A DNA stretch of 64,000 nucleotides from Buxus sempervirens. Taxonomy: Eukaryota; Streptophyta; Magnoliopsida; Buxales; Buxaceae. The notes under the pieces are model-generated. The model worked only from the letters and a program-made list of their open reading frames with translations. It was not told the origin of the DNA and searched no databases. How positions within the stretch are numbered: the stretch's first letter is position 1; each line of letters begins with the position of its first letter. The stretch covers positions 11,952,048 through 12,016,047 of the forward strand of contig OX387194.1 of the NCBI GenBank assembly GCA_947561395.2, given 5' to 3'. The position numbers and the translations under genes are program-made. Positions 21,311-32,329 of this stretch are shown here, piece by piece.

Positions 21311-21410
21311 ACTTAATCAAAAGGTCAACTTTTTGTCCCTTCGGGGTTTGACTTTCTGCTAGGGTTTTCATTTTCAGCAATTTCAGGGGTGCAAAAATAA
21401 GGTGCTTACA

Positions 21411-22085
21411 CTTCCCACTACCTGTTTATTCCAACGCTTGAGATTAGCAGCTGACCTTGAAAGACACAAAATGAGCGAGTGGGAATCTGATTGTTGAGAA
21501 TGAGAAGACCAAGAATTAAAGACAAGTCTCTCTGCAGGTTGACTCCTCCAACCAAAATAGCTCAAAGAGAAACGGCTGAGAATTTCTCTTCTGTTTATAT
21601 GCCATATTAATAATTAGGGGTCAATGATCAGAAGAAACAATCGGTTGAGAGAATACAACAGGATGAGGAAAAATATCAACCAAATTTACTATTCCAAAAG
21701 CCCTGTCTATCTTCTCAGAAATTCTTCCAAAAACCTTGCTGGTTGTTACACAAGGAGAATTGAGGTCCGTGTAATGGAAGTTCCCATAGGTGACAACGAT
21801 TAATCATTTGTTGGAAAGCTTCTCTCTGTCATCTGGGAATAGGAGAACCACCTCTCTTTTCAGAGTCATGAAGCATAGCATTAAAGTCTCTTGCGAGAAG
21901 ACAAGGCAAGTCGTATTGTGAGATTAGTGATAATTAACATAATTCCACTTGTCTTGCTGAATTTCAAACTTAGAGTTTGCATGAAGAAAAAATATAATCC
22001 AAGCCTTCCCTTGATGAGAAACAAGTAAAATAATTGACCAACTAGTCTAAGATAGCACTGTAACATCCACATCATTGAGCCATAG
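21411..22085 (-). pseudogene. LINE piece 4: endonuclease C-terminal part
   Basis: Minus-strand frames show the later part of the AP-endonuclease-like domain and the linker to RT (MSYFGWRSQPAERLVFNSWS, LKRWNKQVVG). Stops and frameshifts are present. It joins 26297 across LTR B (CATAG) and 18528 across LTR A (CTTCC). Confidence 0.8.
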
Positions 22086-22344
22086 TGTAAGCACCTCATT
22101 TTTGTGCACCAAAAGTGCCGGAAATGAAAACCCTAACTGAAAAGTCAAACCCTAAGGGGGTAAAAGTTGACTTTTTGATCTGGTGCAAATCAACCACCAT
22201 GTTTCTTGCAATTGAATAGGAAATTCCGATACGATTCAATTGCAACTAAGTTTGCTAGAATCGGGGCTTGGATGAAGAAGTTATGGACCGGTCAAACATG
22301 AGGGAAGCAAAAATCGACTTTCTGCTAAATCTCAGACCAACTGC

Positions 22345-23231
22345 TAGGGGTGGCAATCGGTCAAATACGGATCAAATCTGCCTTGATTCGTATTTGAACC
22401 AATAAACAAGCAGTCGAATTTGAATTCAGATGGATATCCAACGGATCATCAGCCGATTGAATCCGTATTCGAATTCGAAATTTTGAATTCGGATATTCAA
22501 TAAGGATTAAAAGAAAAACACAAACTCTTAACAATTCAACAACGAAGATCCACAAGATTGGATCTGATATGCATCAAACCTTTTATAGAACCTGACAACA
22601 ACAAAAAAGAATATAACCAACATTTGCAGCCCATACAATCAGATATTAAACCATAATCCCTATCCGATCAAAATTACCAAAGCAAAATGCAACCAAATCA
22701 AAAATTTCCTGTAATAAGAGAGCATCTCATCTCTAATAAGTTCCAGATTCCTCCTACCTTACATTTTGATCTCGAAGAAACTATCTGGCAATCGCAATGC
22801 AGACTGGCAGAAGACTTTTGTAAGGCAAACAACACAGTCGTAGAAAACGAAGGTCGTTGTTGACGAACGGAGAAGATCAGCAAGGCAGTCGCCGGAGGGA
22901 GGCAGTGGCAAAGAGGAGAGAAAGTTTAGATTTAGGGCAAATCGTTCTCTAAAGGTGTTTGGTATTAGTTATGATGGTTCAACCGTGGTTTATAAATGTT
23001 CTACGGTCTAACCAATGTTCAATCTAGGTTTATGTATAGGATATATATGATTTCGGTCGGATCCTATTAGGATAAGATATATGTATATTCGTATTTGAAT
23101 CTGAACTTTTTGGGATCTTAGATTTTTGATCCGTATTCGATCCACAGATCTAAATCCTATATCTGAATTCGCCAATTTCAGATTGGATTGAGGTCAAATT
23201 CGGATATATATCAGACCCATTGCCAGCCCTA
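22345..23231. mobile_element. hAT-type non-autonomous element (MITE) inside LTR B
   Basis: Terminal inverted repeats TAGGGGTGGCAAT (22345) and ATTGCCAGCCCTA (ending 23231) match at 12 of 13 positions. LTR E at 35101-35160 shows the uninterrupted sequence (AGCTGCTCAATTGG). An 8-bp duplication is not visible. No transposase. Confidence 0.75.
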
Positions 23232-24049
23232 ATTTTGTCCTAGCAGAAAGAGCATCTCGACACGATACTAACGCAATTGAGTTTGTTGGAATCAGAGTCC
23301 CAGAAAGAGAATTATGAGCAGAACCAACTCCCGGGGAGCAGTTTTGCCTTTCAACTAAAAACTGAATCAACTGCTCAATTTTATCCCAGTAGATAGAGAT
23401 TTCCGACACGATTCCAACACAAATGAGTTTGCTGGAATCGGAGTCCAGATGAAGGATTTATGGGCATAGCAAGCCCCGAGGGAGCAGAAATTGACCTTCT
23501 ACTCAAACCCAGATTGTCTGCTATTTATGTCCCAAAGGAAAGGAAATGCCGATACGATTCCGACGCAACAGAATTTGCTGGAATCGGGACCCAGATCAAG
23601 GAGATATGAACAGATTAAGATTCCGAATGCGACTTCGGCCTTCTTCTAAAAACATAAATTTGCTACTAAACTTTAGCTCAATGGATAGAGGATCTCAACC
23701 TGATTCCAACGTCACCAAGTTTGCTAAAATCGGATATTAGATGAGAAAGTTATGAGCAGTCAAAATCCCGGAAAAACTACTCACATGGCGAAGAATAAAG
23801 AAAGGACAAAAAATAAAAAATCTAACAATAAAATAATAATATATCCTAAATATCTAAAATTTAAATTAAATAAAATAAAAATCAATTTACGCATGTGTAG
23901 AATGCATTGAGCAATAGCTGTATGGATAAGGATAAAGAAGGACACGTGTCATTCAATGAATCATTATTTTGTAACCAAAATTAAATTTCGGTTACAAGTA
24001 AGTTAAAAATTTTGTGCATGAAATTTCGGTTACAAGTAAGTTAAAAATT

Positions 24050-24074
24050 CGGTCACACTATTTCAGTGTGACCG
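24050..24074. repeat. Palindrome cassette 1 of LTR B
   Basis: 25-bp palindrome with arms CGGTCACACT / AGTGTGACCG just upstream of the TATA-like element, preceded by two copies of AAATTTCGGTTACAAGTAAG (about 23983 and 24021). Cassette 2, at about 25411-25516, contains several ACCGCATA / TATGCGGT-type palindromes. Confidence 0.65.
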
Positions 24075-26291
24075 AAATACATTTTAGGTTCACTTTTTTT
24101 TCTCTAAATAGGGGGTCCAGCCCCCATTCTCAAAAAAATAAAAAAAAGGCTGGCCCCTCATCGTCCCCACTTTCTTCTCCTACGACCAGTGAATGTCCCC
24201 ATCCTTCTCCAACCCTTAAACTTTTTTTATCCCTATTTTACCCTCCAAGAACATCCCTTTTCTCTTTTACACCCTTGGAAACAAAACAAAAGGTCATATT
24301 TGGGAGTCAAGGGAGGTCTCTAGGCTGCTATCCTTCTTCATTAAGGATCATCACTTGTCTGCAAAGAAGGTAATAAAAGGGGTGAGCATATTTGTTGCGT
24401 TTTCCTTCATATATGTCGAAATAAAATTTTAAGGATACATTGTTTATTTGCTTTAGAACTATTTCTTATTGTTTTGTTCTCACCATTTATTCTCTTTTTG
24501 CATGCTAAGAGATCCCCTTGGTAAGAGGGAGATTATCATACGAAGAAGGGAGGAGGGTCTTAACACATAGCTAAAGTCTTGATTAAATTATTTTGGAGTT
24601 TTCTCATATTATAGATTCATTTTTTAAGATGGGTTTGTCCTCTTCACTTGATCTCATGTATCCCTAACTCCTCTTCCCTCTCTCCCTTCAACTATAATGA
24701 GTTGTTTGATATTTTAGGTGTTTGCTTGCTCATGCTTTTCTCATCTAATCATGCATATTCATGTATAGTTTAGCATACTTTTTATGAACATCGAAGCACA
24801 CACATAAATATTCTTTAGGTAGAATTAGATTCTCCTTTTGTTATTTTTCTTTTATCTAATATAAATAACAGCATATACTCTTACACCAAATCTGTTTTCA
24901 CAAGGGATTTGTGCATAAGAGTTTTTTCCACTTACCTATTGTTTAAAAAAAAAACTTCTTTAGAAAATGAATATCACATATGCACGTTCACTTGAAGTGT
25001 TTTAGATCCGTTCTTACTGGCTCTTCCCCATTGTAAGCACATGTATGGGATTTCATCTTTACTTGGTTCACTATCACATACTTTTTGGATTATTTTTAGC
25101 GTTTTTAACTCACTTTCTAAAGCATGTTTTGATGCTTTAAATGATCCATTTCATTTATTGGTTTTAGGTGTCTCATGTCATCATTCTTACACATGATTAT
25201 ATGTGTATATTTAGTTCTTGTATTGATTCACTGATTGAGCTAAGGCATGTATGAATGGTTTGGTAAAAAGGGATCATTTGAGCTAAAAATGGGAGATTAA
25301 TACCACTATGGTTCTGCTCAGAGACCCACAGTAGTTTTCAGACGTCCCAAGGAAGTCGACGAACTGAACCCTGATGAGATTTCGACCATTTTTTTTCTGA
25401 TCCTGATTGAACCGCATACTCAGAGTGGTTCAAGCCCAACTGCACAACATGTGCGGTCAGGCCTGGACCGCACCAAGTATGCGATTATGTCTGATCCGCA
25501 AGACATATGCGGTCAGTCCAAGATAATCCATAGAACCTTATTTTGTGGATCCGATCCGGCCTGACCCCACCCGATATTACTTAATTTGACCCAGATGGGC
25601 TTTTGGGTTAACCCAGGCCCTTAATTGTGAGAATTAGGCCCATCAAGACATTGCGGGCCTTCCAACGGGGCCCACATTCAGTCCAACCCAAACCAAGGCC
25701 CATTTCAATAAATGGGCTCCATGCCACTCAGTTAATTACCCATGGGCCAAGTCCAAGCCCAATGGGCCCTAAAAGCCTTAACCCACTTAATTAATGTATA
25801 TAATCAATTAACCCAAAACCGAATAACTTAATCCAATAATAGGGTTACCCAATAACCCTAATGGGCCTTGGGCTTAACTAAAAAGCCCAAATTGGCAACC
25901 AATGGGCCTTCCAACAGGGCCCATGTTCGACCCACTTCATTAAAGGACTAAAAAAGATAAAATAAATTAAAATAAAGGGGACCTAAACCTTCAGTGGTCC
26001 CCACTCAAACCAAATAAAGGTACATGCTGGCTTAGGAATAGGGTGAGACTGAGTTGACTTGAACCAGGGAGACTCGAGGGACTTGTCAGACTGACGGAGC
26101 GGGCCGGGGTGACTTCGTACTTCCCCGGATGTAACCGAGAACTTACCCAAATCTCTAAAAAGCAGTAGACCAGCAAAATTCGACCCAGTTAGGCATCATT
26201 GTGTCTGCTTGCACCTCTCAGCCAGTGACGACTCCTAGTCCCGAGGCACGCATCATGCATGCGCCTCACCCGTGCGATTTCACCGCGCACA

Positions 26292-26506
26292 CATAGAATA
26301 AAAAATCCTTCTTTTCTATTAAAGGCAGACTAATAAAAAAAATTCTGAAAGCCCAATCTTCGAGCAACTCGTTGAGCTAAGAAGTGGGGAGCAAAGGTCT
26401 CCAATAGGAGAATTATATCAGGAGAATGTGTCAAAATCTGGCCTTTAAGGTGTTGCTGTGTCATGGTTTGGCCAAGACCATGACAATTCCAGCACAATAG
26501 TTTCAT
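26292..26506 (-). pseudogene. LINE piece 5a: start of ORF2 (endonuclease N-terminus)
   Basis: Minus-strand ATG at 26506 opens MKLLCWNCHGLGQTM and continues HSPDIILLLETFAPHFLAQR. This is the N-terminal Asn and the catalytic Glu (LLET) region of a plant L1 endonuclease. A stop follows NFFY just before LTR B. Confidence 0.88.
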
Positions 26507-27915
26507 GAGATGGGGTTTTCAGAGGAACCACAGGATGATGATCCTGGTTCACCCACTTTTGATTCAACAAATAACTTTCTTTTTTTGCTTGTGAGAGAAG
26601 GAGTTTCCTTAGCCTTTGACTCTTCCCTGAGACTACAGTTGACCTCTGAGATTTCCTGAATTGAAACGGATCTTGTGGAGCTAGGTTTCCAAAGGTGTCG
26701 ACTTTTCTTTCCAGCAACGGGAGAAGAAGATGTGTTGATTTCAGTTAGTCTGAGATGTGGAGAAGCCTGAAAATGAAGTCTCTTTGCAATATCTCCGTCT
26801 TGCCAAGATTTAGGAAAGAAATCCATTAGGAATAAATTAAAACCCATAGATTTTGATGGGCTTTGAACAATCTAAGCAGTATTCTTGGCTGAAAAAATGA
26901 AGGATGCATTTTGTGAGCCCAACTTGTGGGCCCTTGGTGCAGGTACATGATGATCTAAGGGGCCCAAAGCCTCCTGACAAAGAGATATTTGCATGGGAAT
27001 GAAAGCAGGATTCGTAGAGAGGTTAATACCATCCAACTCGGACTGATATCCATCACCATATTCTTCAGACCCAGATCGCTCTTGCTGAGTCAATTTTGAA
27101 ATCGTTTGGACTCCAAGATTACTAGACTCATGGTTCGACTCATCTCGCTCAGTCATCTTCTTCATAGATTTCATAGTTAACCCACTTTGTCGACGTCTTC
27201 AGATTGGAGGGTGGTTCATTTGAGAATACATGGGAGAGAAATCGGAAGAAGGGGGACTGAAACAACTTCCAGAAGAAATGTTAGGGAAGATATTTAAAGT
27301 GTGACCTAGAAAACCACAAGCAAATTTTACCCAGACTTTTTTTGCATCAAGATCATGGACATAGACTCTGACAGGAATAGGTTTGTGTAGAGAAATCTCC
27401 CACCTAATACAAGCAATAGGAAATTTGGAAGATTGAGGAAGTTCCACATCTAAAGGCCTGCCAAATTCATTACTGAGATGTTCCAAAAATTGGGTATCCA
27501 TAAACTCTCTTGGGAGGGATAACAATTGAGTCCGGATAATAACATCTGAGAAGACTTGAGATTCTGTTTCAGAAGGAGACTTAAGTTGGTTTACTAGTGT
27601 TAAGGTACTGTTGATAAACCATGGTCTCCCAAGAAGAATAAACTCCATATCTGCCTCATCAGATAGAGACATAATGAACCAACAGTCAGAAACGGAAGTA
27701 ATATTCACATAACGGATTTGCTTCCATGCCCGATCAGCAAAACTACGAACAACGGTAGTGGATACATTTCTGACGAGAACTTTTAAGAGAAGAGAAAACT
27801 TCCAACGAGACTGAATTTGGTTCCGCTCTTGCTCAGTAAGCGACAAAACCCTAGTTGGACGAGGAGGTAGAATCATATTCTTGAACCTAGCTTCAATTTC
27901 ATCCATTTTCTTCAA
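26507..27915 (-). pseudogene. LINE piece 5b: ORF1 with DUF4283-like domain
   Basis: ATG at 27915 opens 238 codons: MKKMDEIEARFKNM, ...RSFADRAWKQIRYVNITSVSD, ...EFILLGRPWFINSTLTLV, ...FACGFLGHTLNIF. This resembles the DUF4283 RNA-binding-like domain that starts many plant L1 ORF1 and gag-like proteins. A stop at 27199 is followed by further frames (to 26445) with serine-rich sequence but no clear zinc knuckle. ORF1 is probably frame-broken. Confidence 0.75.
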
Positions 27916-27933
27916 GAATCTCAGGGCTGTAGA

Positions 27934-28671
27934 TAGAGCTGTAAGTAGGGCGGGTTGGGCTGGGTTTTGATGAGTTCGGGCTCAACCCAATCTAAAATCA
28001 ATTGGCCCAAACTCACCTTGGCCCGCCCTAAACCCAAACTACTTGAACCCAAACCCAACCCTAAAATTATTTCTCGAGTTCGGGCTGGGTTCGGGTTGGC
28101 CCAAATTAATGAGATCTATCAAGGATCTAATGAAATATAATAGCAAAGGCAACAAGTCTGTAATATTTTTAGTATAGGAAAGCAAAAAATTGAGTTTTTA
28201 AATTATAACATTTCTAAGATTTATTGACCAAATTATAAGACAACACATTCAACATTATGAAAGAAATACTTACTAAAAATGTGGTCCTTTGTAAATCTCA
28301 AGTCATTATCCATACAAAGGTCAACATTATCAACTTTCATAAATCTTGAAAAGGTTCTAGGTTTGAAGCTTTATACTCAATTCTATAGAACCTTACATAT
28401 TGGGGAATTGATTGGAAAAATAGAGAGGAAGGGCCTGGAGTTTGAAAGAACTTAGGAAGAAGATGAGGTTTGCGGTAAGTCATTTAACCTTGGCTTTATA
28501 TAGTTCGGGGTTTTTGGGTTTTTCGGGCTATGAGGTGCAAACCCAAACCCAACCCAAACTCAAGTTCGGGCCTAAAATCAAGCCCACCCCAAACCCAAAC
28601 CCAAAATAAAATCTTAGATCGGGCTATTATTCGGGTTGGGTTGGGCGGGCTGGGCAAAACTTACAGCTCTA
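27934..28671. mobile_element. hAT-type MITE, 738 bp
   Basis: Terminal inverted repeats TAGAGCTGTAAGT and (A)CTTACAGCTCTA, perfect over 12 bp, with a perfect 8-bp duplication GCTGTAGA at 27926-27933 and 28672-28679. Subterminal regions are rich in GGGTTGGGC / AACCCAAACCCA repeats, typical of hAT MITEs. No coding capacity. It sits in the LINE just upstream of ORF1. Confidence 0.92.
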
Positions 28672-28772
28672 GCTGTAGATCAGGGAAGCGAGGAAGTTAG
28701 AACATAGCAATAACTTGAGATGGAAGTAGTGAAAACCACTGGTCTGTAGGCAGAAAAAGAAACGATGAATAC
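28672..28772 (-). other. LINE piece 6: 5' untranslated region
   Basis: About 100 bp of LINE leader between the hAT MITE and solo LTR D. It ends with AATAC, the duplication of LTR D. Its continuation upstream is at 38229. Confidence 0.65.
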
Positions 28773-29363
28773 TGTGTGTTAGCACCTGATTTTTGCACCC
28801 CCAAAATAAAGAAAAATAACAAGTCAAAAAAGTCAAACCCTGAGGGGGTCAAAAATTGACTTTTTGATTCAAGTAAATTTGGCCATCAAGCTTCATCTCA
28901 TTGAAAAGAACATTTTGACACGATTCCAACGCAACTGGATTTGCTGGAATCGGAGTCCAGATGAAAAAGATATGAGCTAGTCAAACTTTTGGGGAGCGAA
29001 AAGTTGACTTTTTGCTCGACCCCAATTCAACTGCCAAACTTGATCCCAATGGATAGGTGGTTCCGAGCCGGTTCCAACGACACTAAGTTTGATGAAATCG
29101 GACACCAGACGAAGAAGTTATGAGCAGTTGAAGTTTCAGAAAAACTGCCCATGTGGCCAAAAAGGCAGCAAAAATGGACTAAACCAATAAAATAAATAAG
29201 ATAAAGGTGTTTAATAATATTTTAATAAAGAGAATCTCCCTTTTTAATAAAATAATCGAAAAAATCGAATAAAAATCTTGCAAAAAAACCAAATTGAATA
29301 AAGGTTTGAAATCCAAATATTTTTAAAACGTGCTGGACCGTATTTCAATTATGGGCAAGGCAT

Positions 29364-29549
29364 GCCCGTATTTCAAATACGGGCAAGCTTCTGGAAGAAG
29401 ACACGCGTCGTTGTATGGCGGGACACGCGTCCCGTACGGCCGATTAGCGAGATTTGCAAATGTGCGTTTTTCGCCCGTATTTGAAGTACGGGCAAGGCAC
29501 GCCCGTACTTCAAGTACGGGCAAGGCACGCCCGTACTTTAAATACGGGC
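29364..29549. repeat. Palindrome cassette 1 of LTR C, upstream of the TATA box
   Basis: Four 21-bp palindromes at 29364-29384, 29473-29493, 29501-29521 and 29529-29549, all with arms GCCCGTA / TACGGGC, spaced by GCAAGGCAC-type linkers. The last ends 15 bp before the TATA box. Confidence 0.92.
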
Positions 29550-29564
29550 ACGCCCCTTTTTGCC

Positions 29565-29573
29565 TATAAATAG
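29565..29573 (+). promoter_or_regulatory. TATA box of LTR C
   Basis: TATAAATAG followed by a C-rich run, in the same context as in LTR E (35770-35778). It defines the transcription direction of the family. Confidence 0.7.
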
Positions 29574-30356
29574 AGAGGCCTCCCCCCCCATTTCAACAAG
29601 CCTTCCCCTTAGGCCGAACCCCTCCCCCTCTTTGCAATTAGCCACGCCTAAGCCCTGCCCAATCACCATCACCCCAACACCTAACCCTATTTAATGTCCA
29701 AAATACCCCTGTCCCACCAAAATCATGTCTAAACTTCTCTTTTTCATCCTTTGAATATCAAGAACCCACCAAATCTCTGCCAAAACCATTCCAAGAAATC
29801 CCATAGGACGCGGAAGCGCTGCTCAAATTTTCGGAGGACCATAACACCAATCAAACAATTAATTACATTGTACGTATGTTCTCCTTCTAAATTAAAGTGA
29901 ATTTTGATTTCATTTTTCTCTTACTCACTACTTCTTGTCATTATATGTTATATCTAACATGTTTTGAGTGTTGTATGTAATGAGGAATTGCATACAAAAG
30001 TAATCCTTCTCATACAAAAAGGGGAGGTGATAACAAGGGGTTATCAAAAATGTCTCAAAGAGGGAAAACTTGACCCCATTTCATCACCATTATGTGAAGA
30101 AGATTGAAGTCCCTTTTGAATTTCTAATGTCCCTTGTAAATTACCCCTTTCCCATTCCTAAAAGTTGATGGTGGACAAACAAGAAGGACTTTGCTTACTC
30201 AAAGAACAAAAGAAGGAAAAAGGTGATCATTTGGACCAAGAGAAGAAAATGCAATGCATTGAAGGAGCTAGAACCATCGCAGTTATTACAGAAAGCTCCC
30301 AAAAGGTCACGGAACAGATCCCAAGCAGAATCGGCAGCAAACATGCAAAATAAGCC

Positions 30357-30461
30357 GCGCCCGTAAACTCAGAGCGGTCCGGTCAGGACCGTGTTTGCTT
30401 CACGGGCAGCCCAAACCGTATTCTATTCACGGGCAAAGGCAACCCGTATAACAAATACGGG
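30357..30461. repeat. Palindrome cassette 2 of LTR C
   Basis: Palindromic CCCGTATAACAAATACGGG at 30443-30461, preceded by looser CCGTATT...CACGG and CCCGTAA...CACGGG pairs. The arm CCCGTA / TACGGG is the same as in cassette 1 about 800 bp upstream. Confidence 0.85.
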
Positions 30462-32226
30462 CCAGTGTAACTATAACTTAAAAAATTAATTTTTGGCCCG
30501 GTTGGACTTGAACCGGCCTGAACCAACCCTTTAGACTTCTTGGGCTATTTTTTTAGCCCATTAAGGACTTTGGGCCTAGATGGGCCCACCAAGATCACCT
30601 TTGGCCCGCATGAGTGGTCCACTTTTGACCGGCCCAAACCGGGCCCGTTTTCAATTAACAGGTCCAGACCCTTGGCTAATGGGTCAAATCCAAGCCCACT
30701 AAGCCCCTTGCATGTGTAAATGATTTAATAAATAACCAAATGGGTTACCCAATAACCCAACTGGGCCCAAGGCCCAACCATGGCAACCCACGGGTCTTCC
30801 AACGGGACCCAGGTCCGACCCACTTCACTTAAATAAATAAAAAGATAAAATCAAATAAAAAGGGACCCACACCTCCGAAGGGCCCCGCCAGACCTAACAA
30901 GGTAGCATGCTGGTCTAGGAAAAGGGTGAAATTGACTCAAAAACCAGGGAGACCCGAGGGACCTGTCAAACCGACGGGGCGGGGCGGGGTGTCTTAGGGC
31001 TTCCCCGGACGTAACCGAGGACTTAGCTAGAACTCTGAAAAAGCCACAGACCAGACTTAGATCTGATTAGGGCAAAACCGTGTCTGCCTGCACCTCTCAG
31101 GCAGTGGTGACTCCGTAAAGTCCCGTGGCACGCACTGAAGGTGCGCCCGGTGTGCGATCTAGGATCCAGGTTTTAGGTGCGCACACTGTGCGCGCGTCGA
31201 AAACGCGGCACGGGAAAAATTCGGAGTCGCCACCGCCTGCTGGGGTGCAGGCGGACACCTGGGTGCCTAATCTTGTCTATTGGTCTGGTCTGCGGCTTGA
31301 GATCCTAAGTAGGGTCTCGGTTATGGTCTGGGGAAGTCCGTAGACACCCCAGTCCACCCCGTAGGATGACAGGTCCCTGTGGGTTCCCTGGTTTGAGTCA
31401 GCTTGCTTTGGTTCTCACCCAATTCCTAATCCGATATGCAACTTGATTAAGTCTGGCGGGACCGTCTGAGTGGTGTGGGTCCCTTTAATTGCTTTTATCT
31501 TTCTTAATTAGGTGATCTGAGTCTGGCTGGGTGGGCCCCGTTGGAAGGCCCATGGTTTCCTTGGTGGACTTGGGTAAGCCCACATATCCCCTGTGGGCCT
31601 TTGTCTAAGCCTAAGAGGCCCTTTGGGCTAGATTTAGTGAATTAATTTTATTTTAAGGTTTAATTCAAGACTTTAAGTGGCTTTCATGAAAAGTGGGTCG
31701 GCCGCGGTTTGCGGGCCCTTAGGTGGGCCCCCATGATGGTTGCCAAAGTGTCTTCGAATTTAGCTTATTTAAATTTGCCAAGGCGAGTTGGACATTAGGC
31801 TTGGGGCTTGTAGTCCTAATTTAGGCTTGAAAGCCCATGTTCTTGAAGTTTAGGGTTTTGAACCCTCACTTGGTTGGATTAGCGGGCTTTGGCGGGCCCG
31901 ATAGGCCCTAACCCTGGGTCTCGGCCAAACCATACAATTCAAAGATCATTCCACAAAACAAGGTTCGGGTGGGCCGCATTGGGTCTGGTCCCCCCGGTTT
32001 GATTGGTTAATTTTACTTAACTTGCTTATTTGCATGCTTTAGCATTCGTCGAGCTTGGTGGGCCCCGTTGGAAGGCCCACTAATGTACCAAATTGGACCG
32101 GCGGTCCAGGTCCCATGTGGGGTTTCCGGGTGACCCGGAAACCCTATTGGTTTACTTGGTTTGGTGGAAATATCATTCAAATTCGACAAAAATCATGAAA
32201 ATACCAAAATTGGCATTTTTGCCACG

Positions 32227-32329
32227 TAGCCGACCCTTATGGTCGGCTATACACACAGCCTAATGTAGCTGACCATAAAGGTCGGCTAACCAAAAAACCC
32301 AAGTGATCCGACCTAAGTTGTCGGATCAC
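32227..32329. repeat. Palindrome cassette 2 of LTR D
   Basis: Palindromes at 32227-32249 (TAGCCGACC / GGTCGGCTA), 32266-32288 (TAGCTGACC / GGTCGGCTA) and 32303-32329 (GTGATCCGAC / GTCGGATCAC). The core CCGAC / GTCGG matches cassette 1 of the same LTR at 37403-37648. Confidence 0.88.

Larger units (their letters stand above)
18529..21410 (-). mobile_element. Solo LTR A of a long-LTR retrotransposon family
   Basis: 2882 bp flanked by CTTCC (18524-18528 and 21411-21415). Read in its transcription direction (minus) it starts TGTAAGCACCTTATTTTTGC and ends GGTGCGCACA. The TATA box is on the minus strand at 20582-20571 (CTATAAAAGCCG). The U3 has 147-bp tandem repeats. Near the 3' end lies a conserved block with GTGCAGGCAGACACC, seen in all family members. 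No internal retrotransposon domain is present, so it is a solo LTR left by LTR-LTR recombination. Confidence 0.9.
22086..26291 (+). mobile_element. Solo LTR B of the same family, with a MITE inside
   Basis: 4206 bp flanked by CATAG (22081-22085 and 26292-26296). Starts TGTAAGCACCTCATTTTTG and ends CCGCGCACA. The weak TATA element CTCTAAATAGGGG lies at about 24102. Four or more diverged U3 repeats with GATTCC...GGAATC lie at about 22220, 23250, 23400, 23540 and 23690. The conserved 3' block GTGTCTGCTTGCACCTCTCA lies at about 26200. Without the 887-bp MITE the LTR would be about 3.3 kb. No internal coding domain. Confidence 0.9.
28777..31185 (+). mobile_element. Solo LTR C, inserted in the end of LTR D
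   Basis: 2409 bp, starts TGTTAGCACCTGATTTTTGC and ends GGTGCGCACA, flanked by CTGTG (28772-28776 and 31186-31190). TATA box TATAAATAG at 29565-29573, followed by a C-rich leader. Conserved 3' block GTGTCTGCCTGCACCTCTCA at about 31080. No internal domain. Confidence 0.92.
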
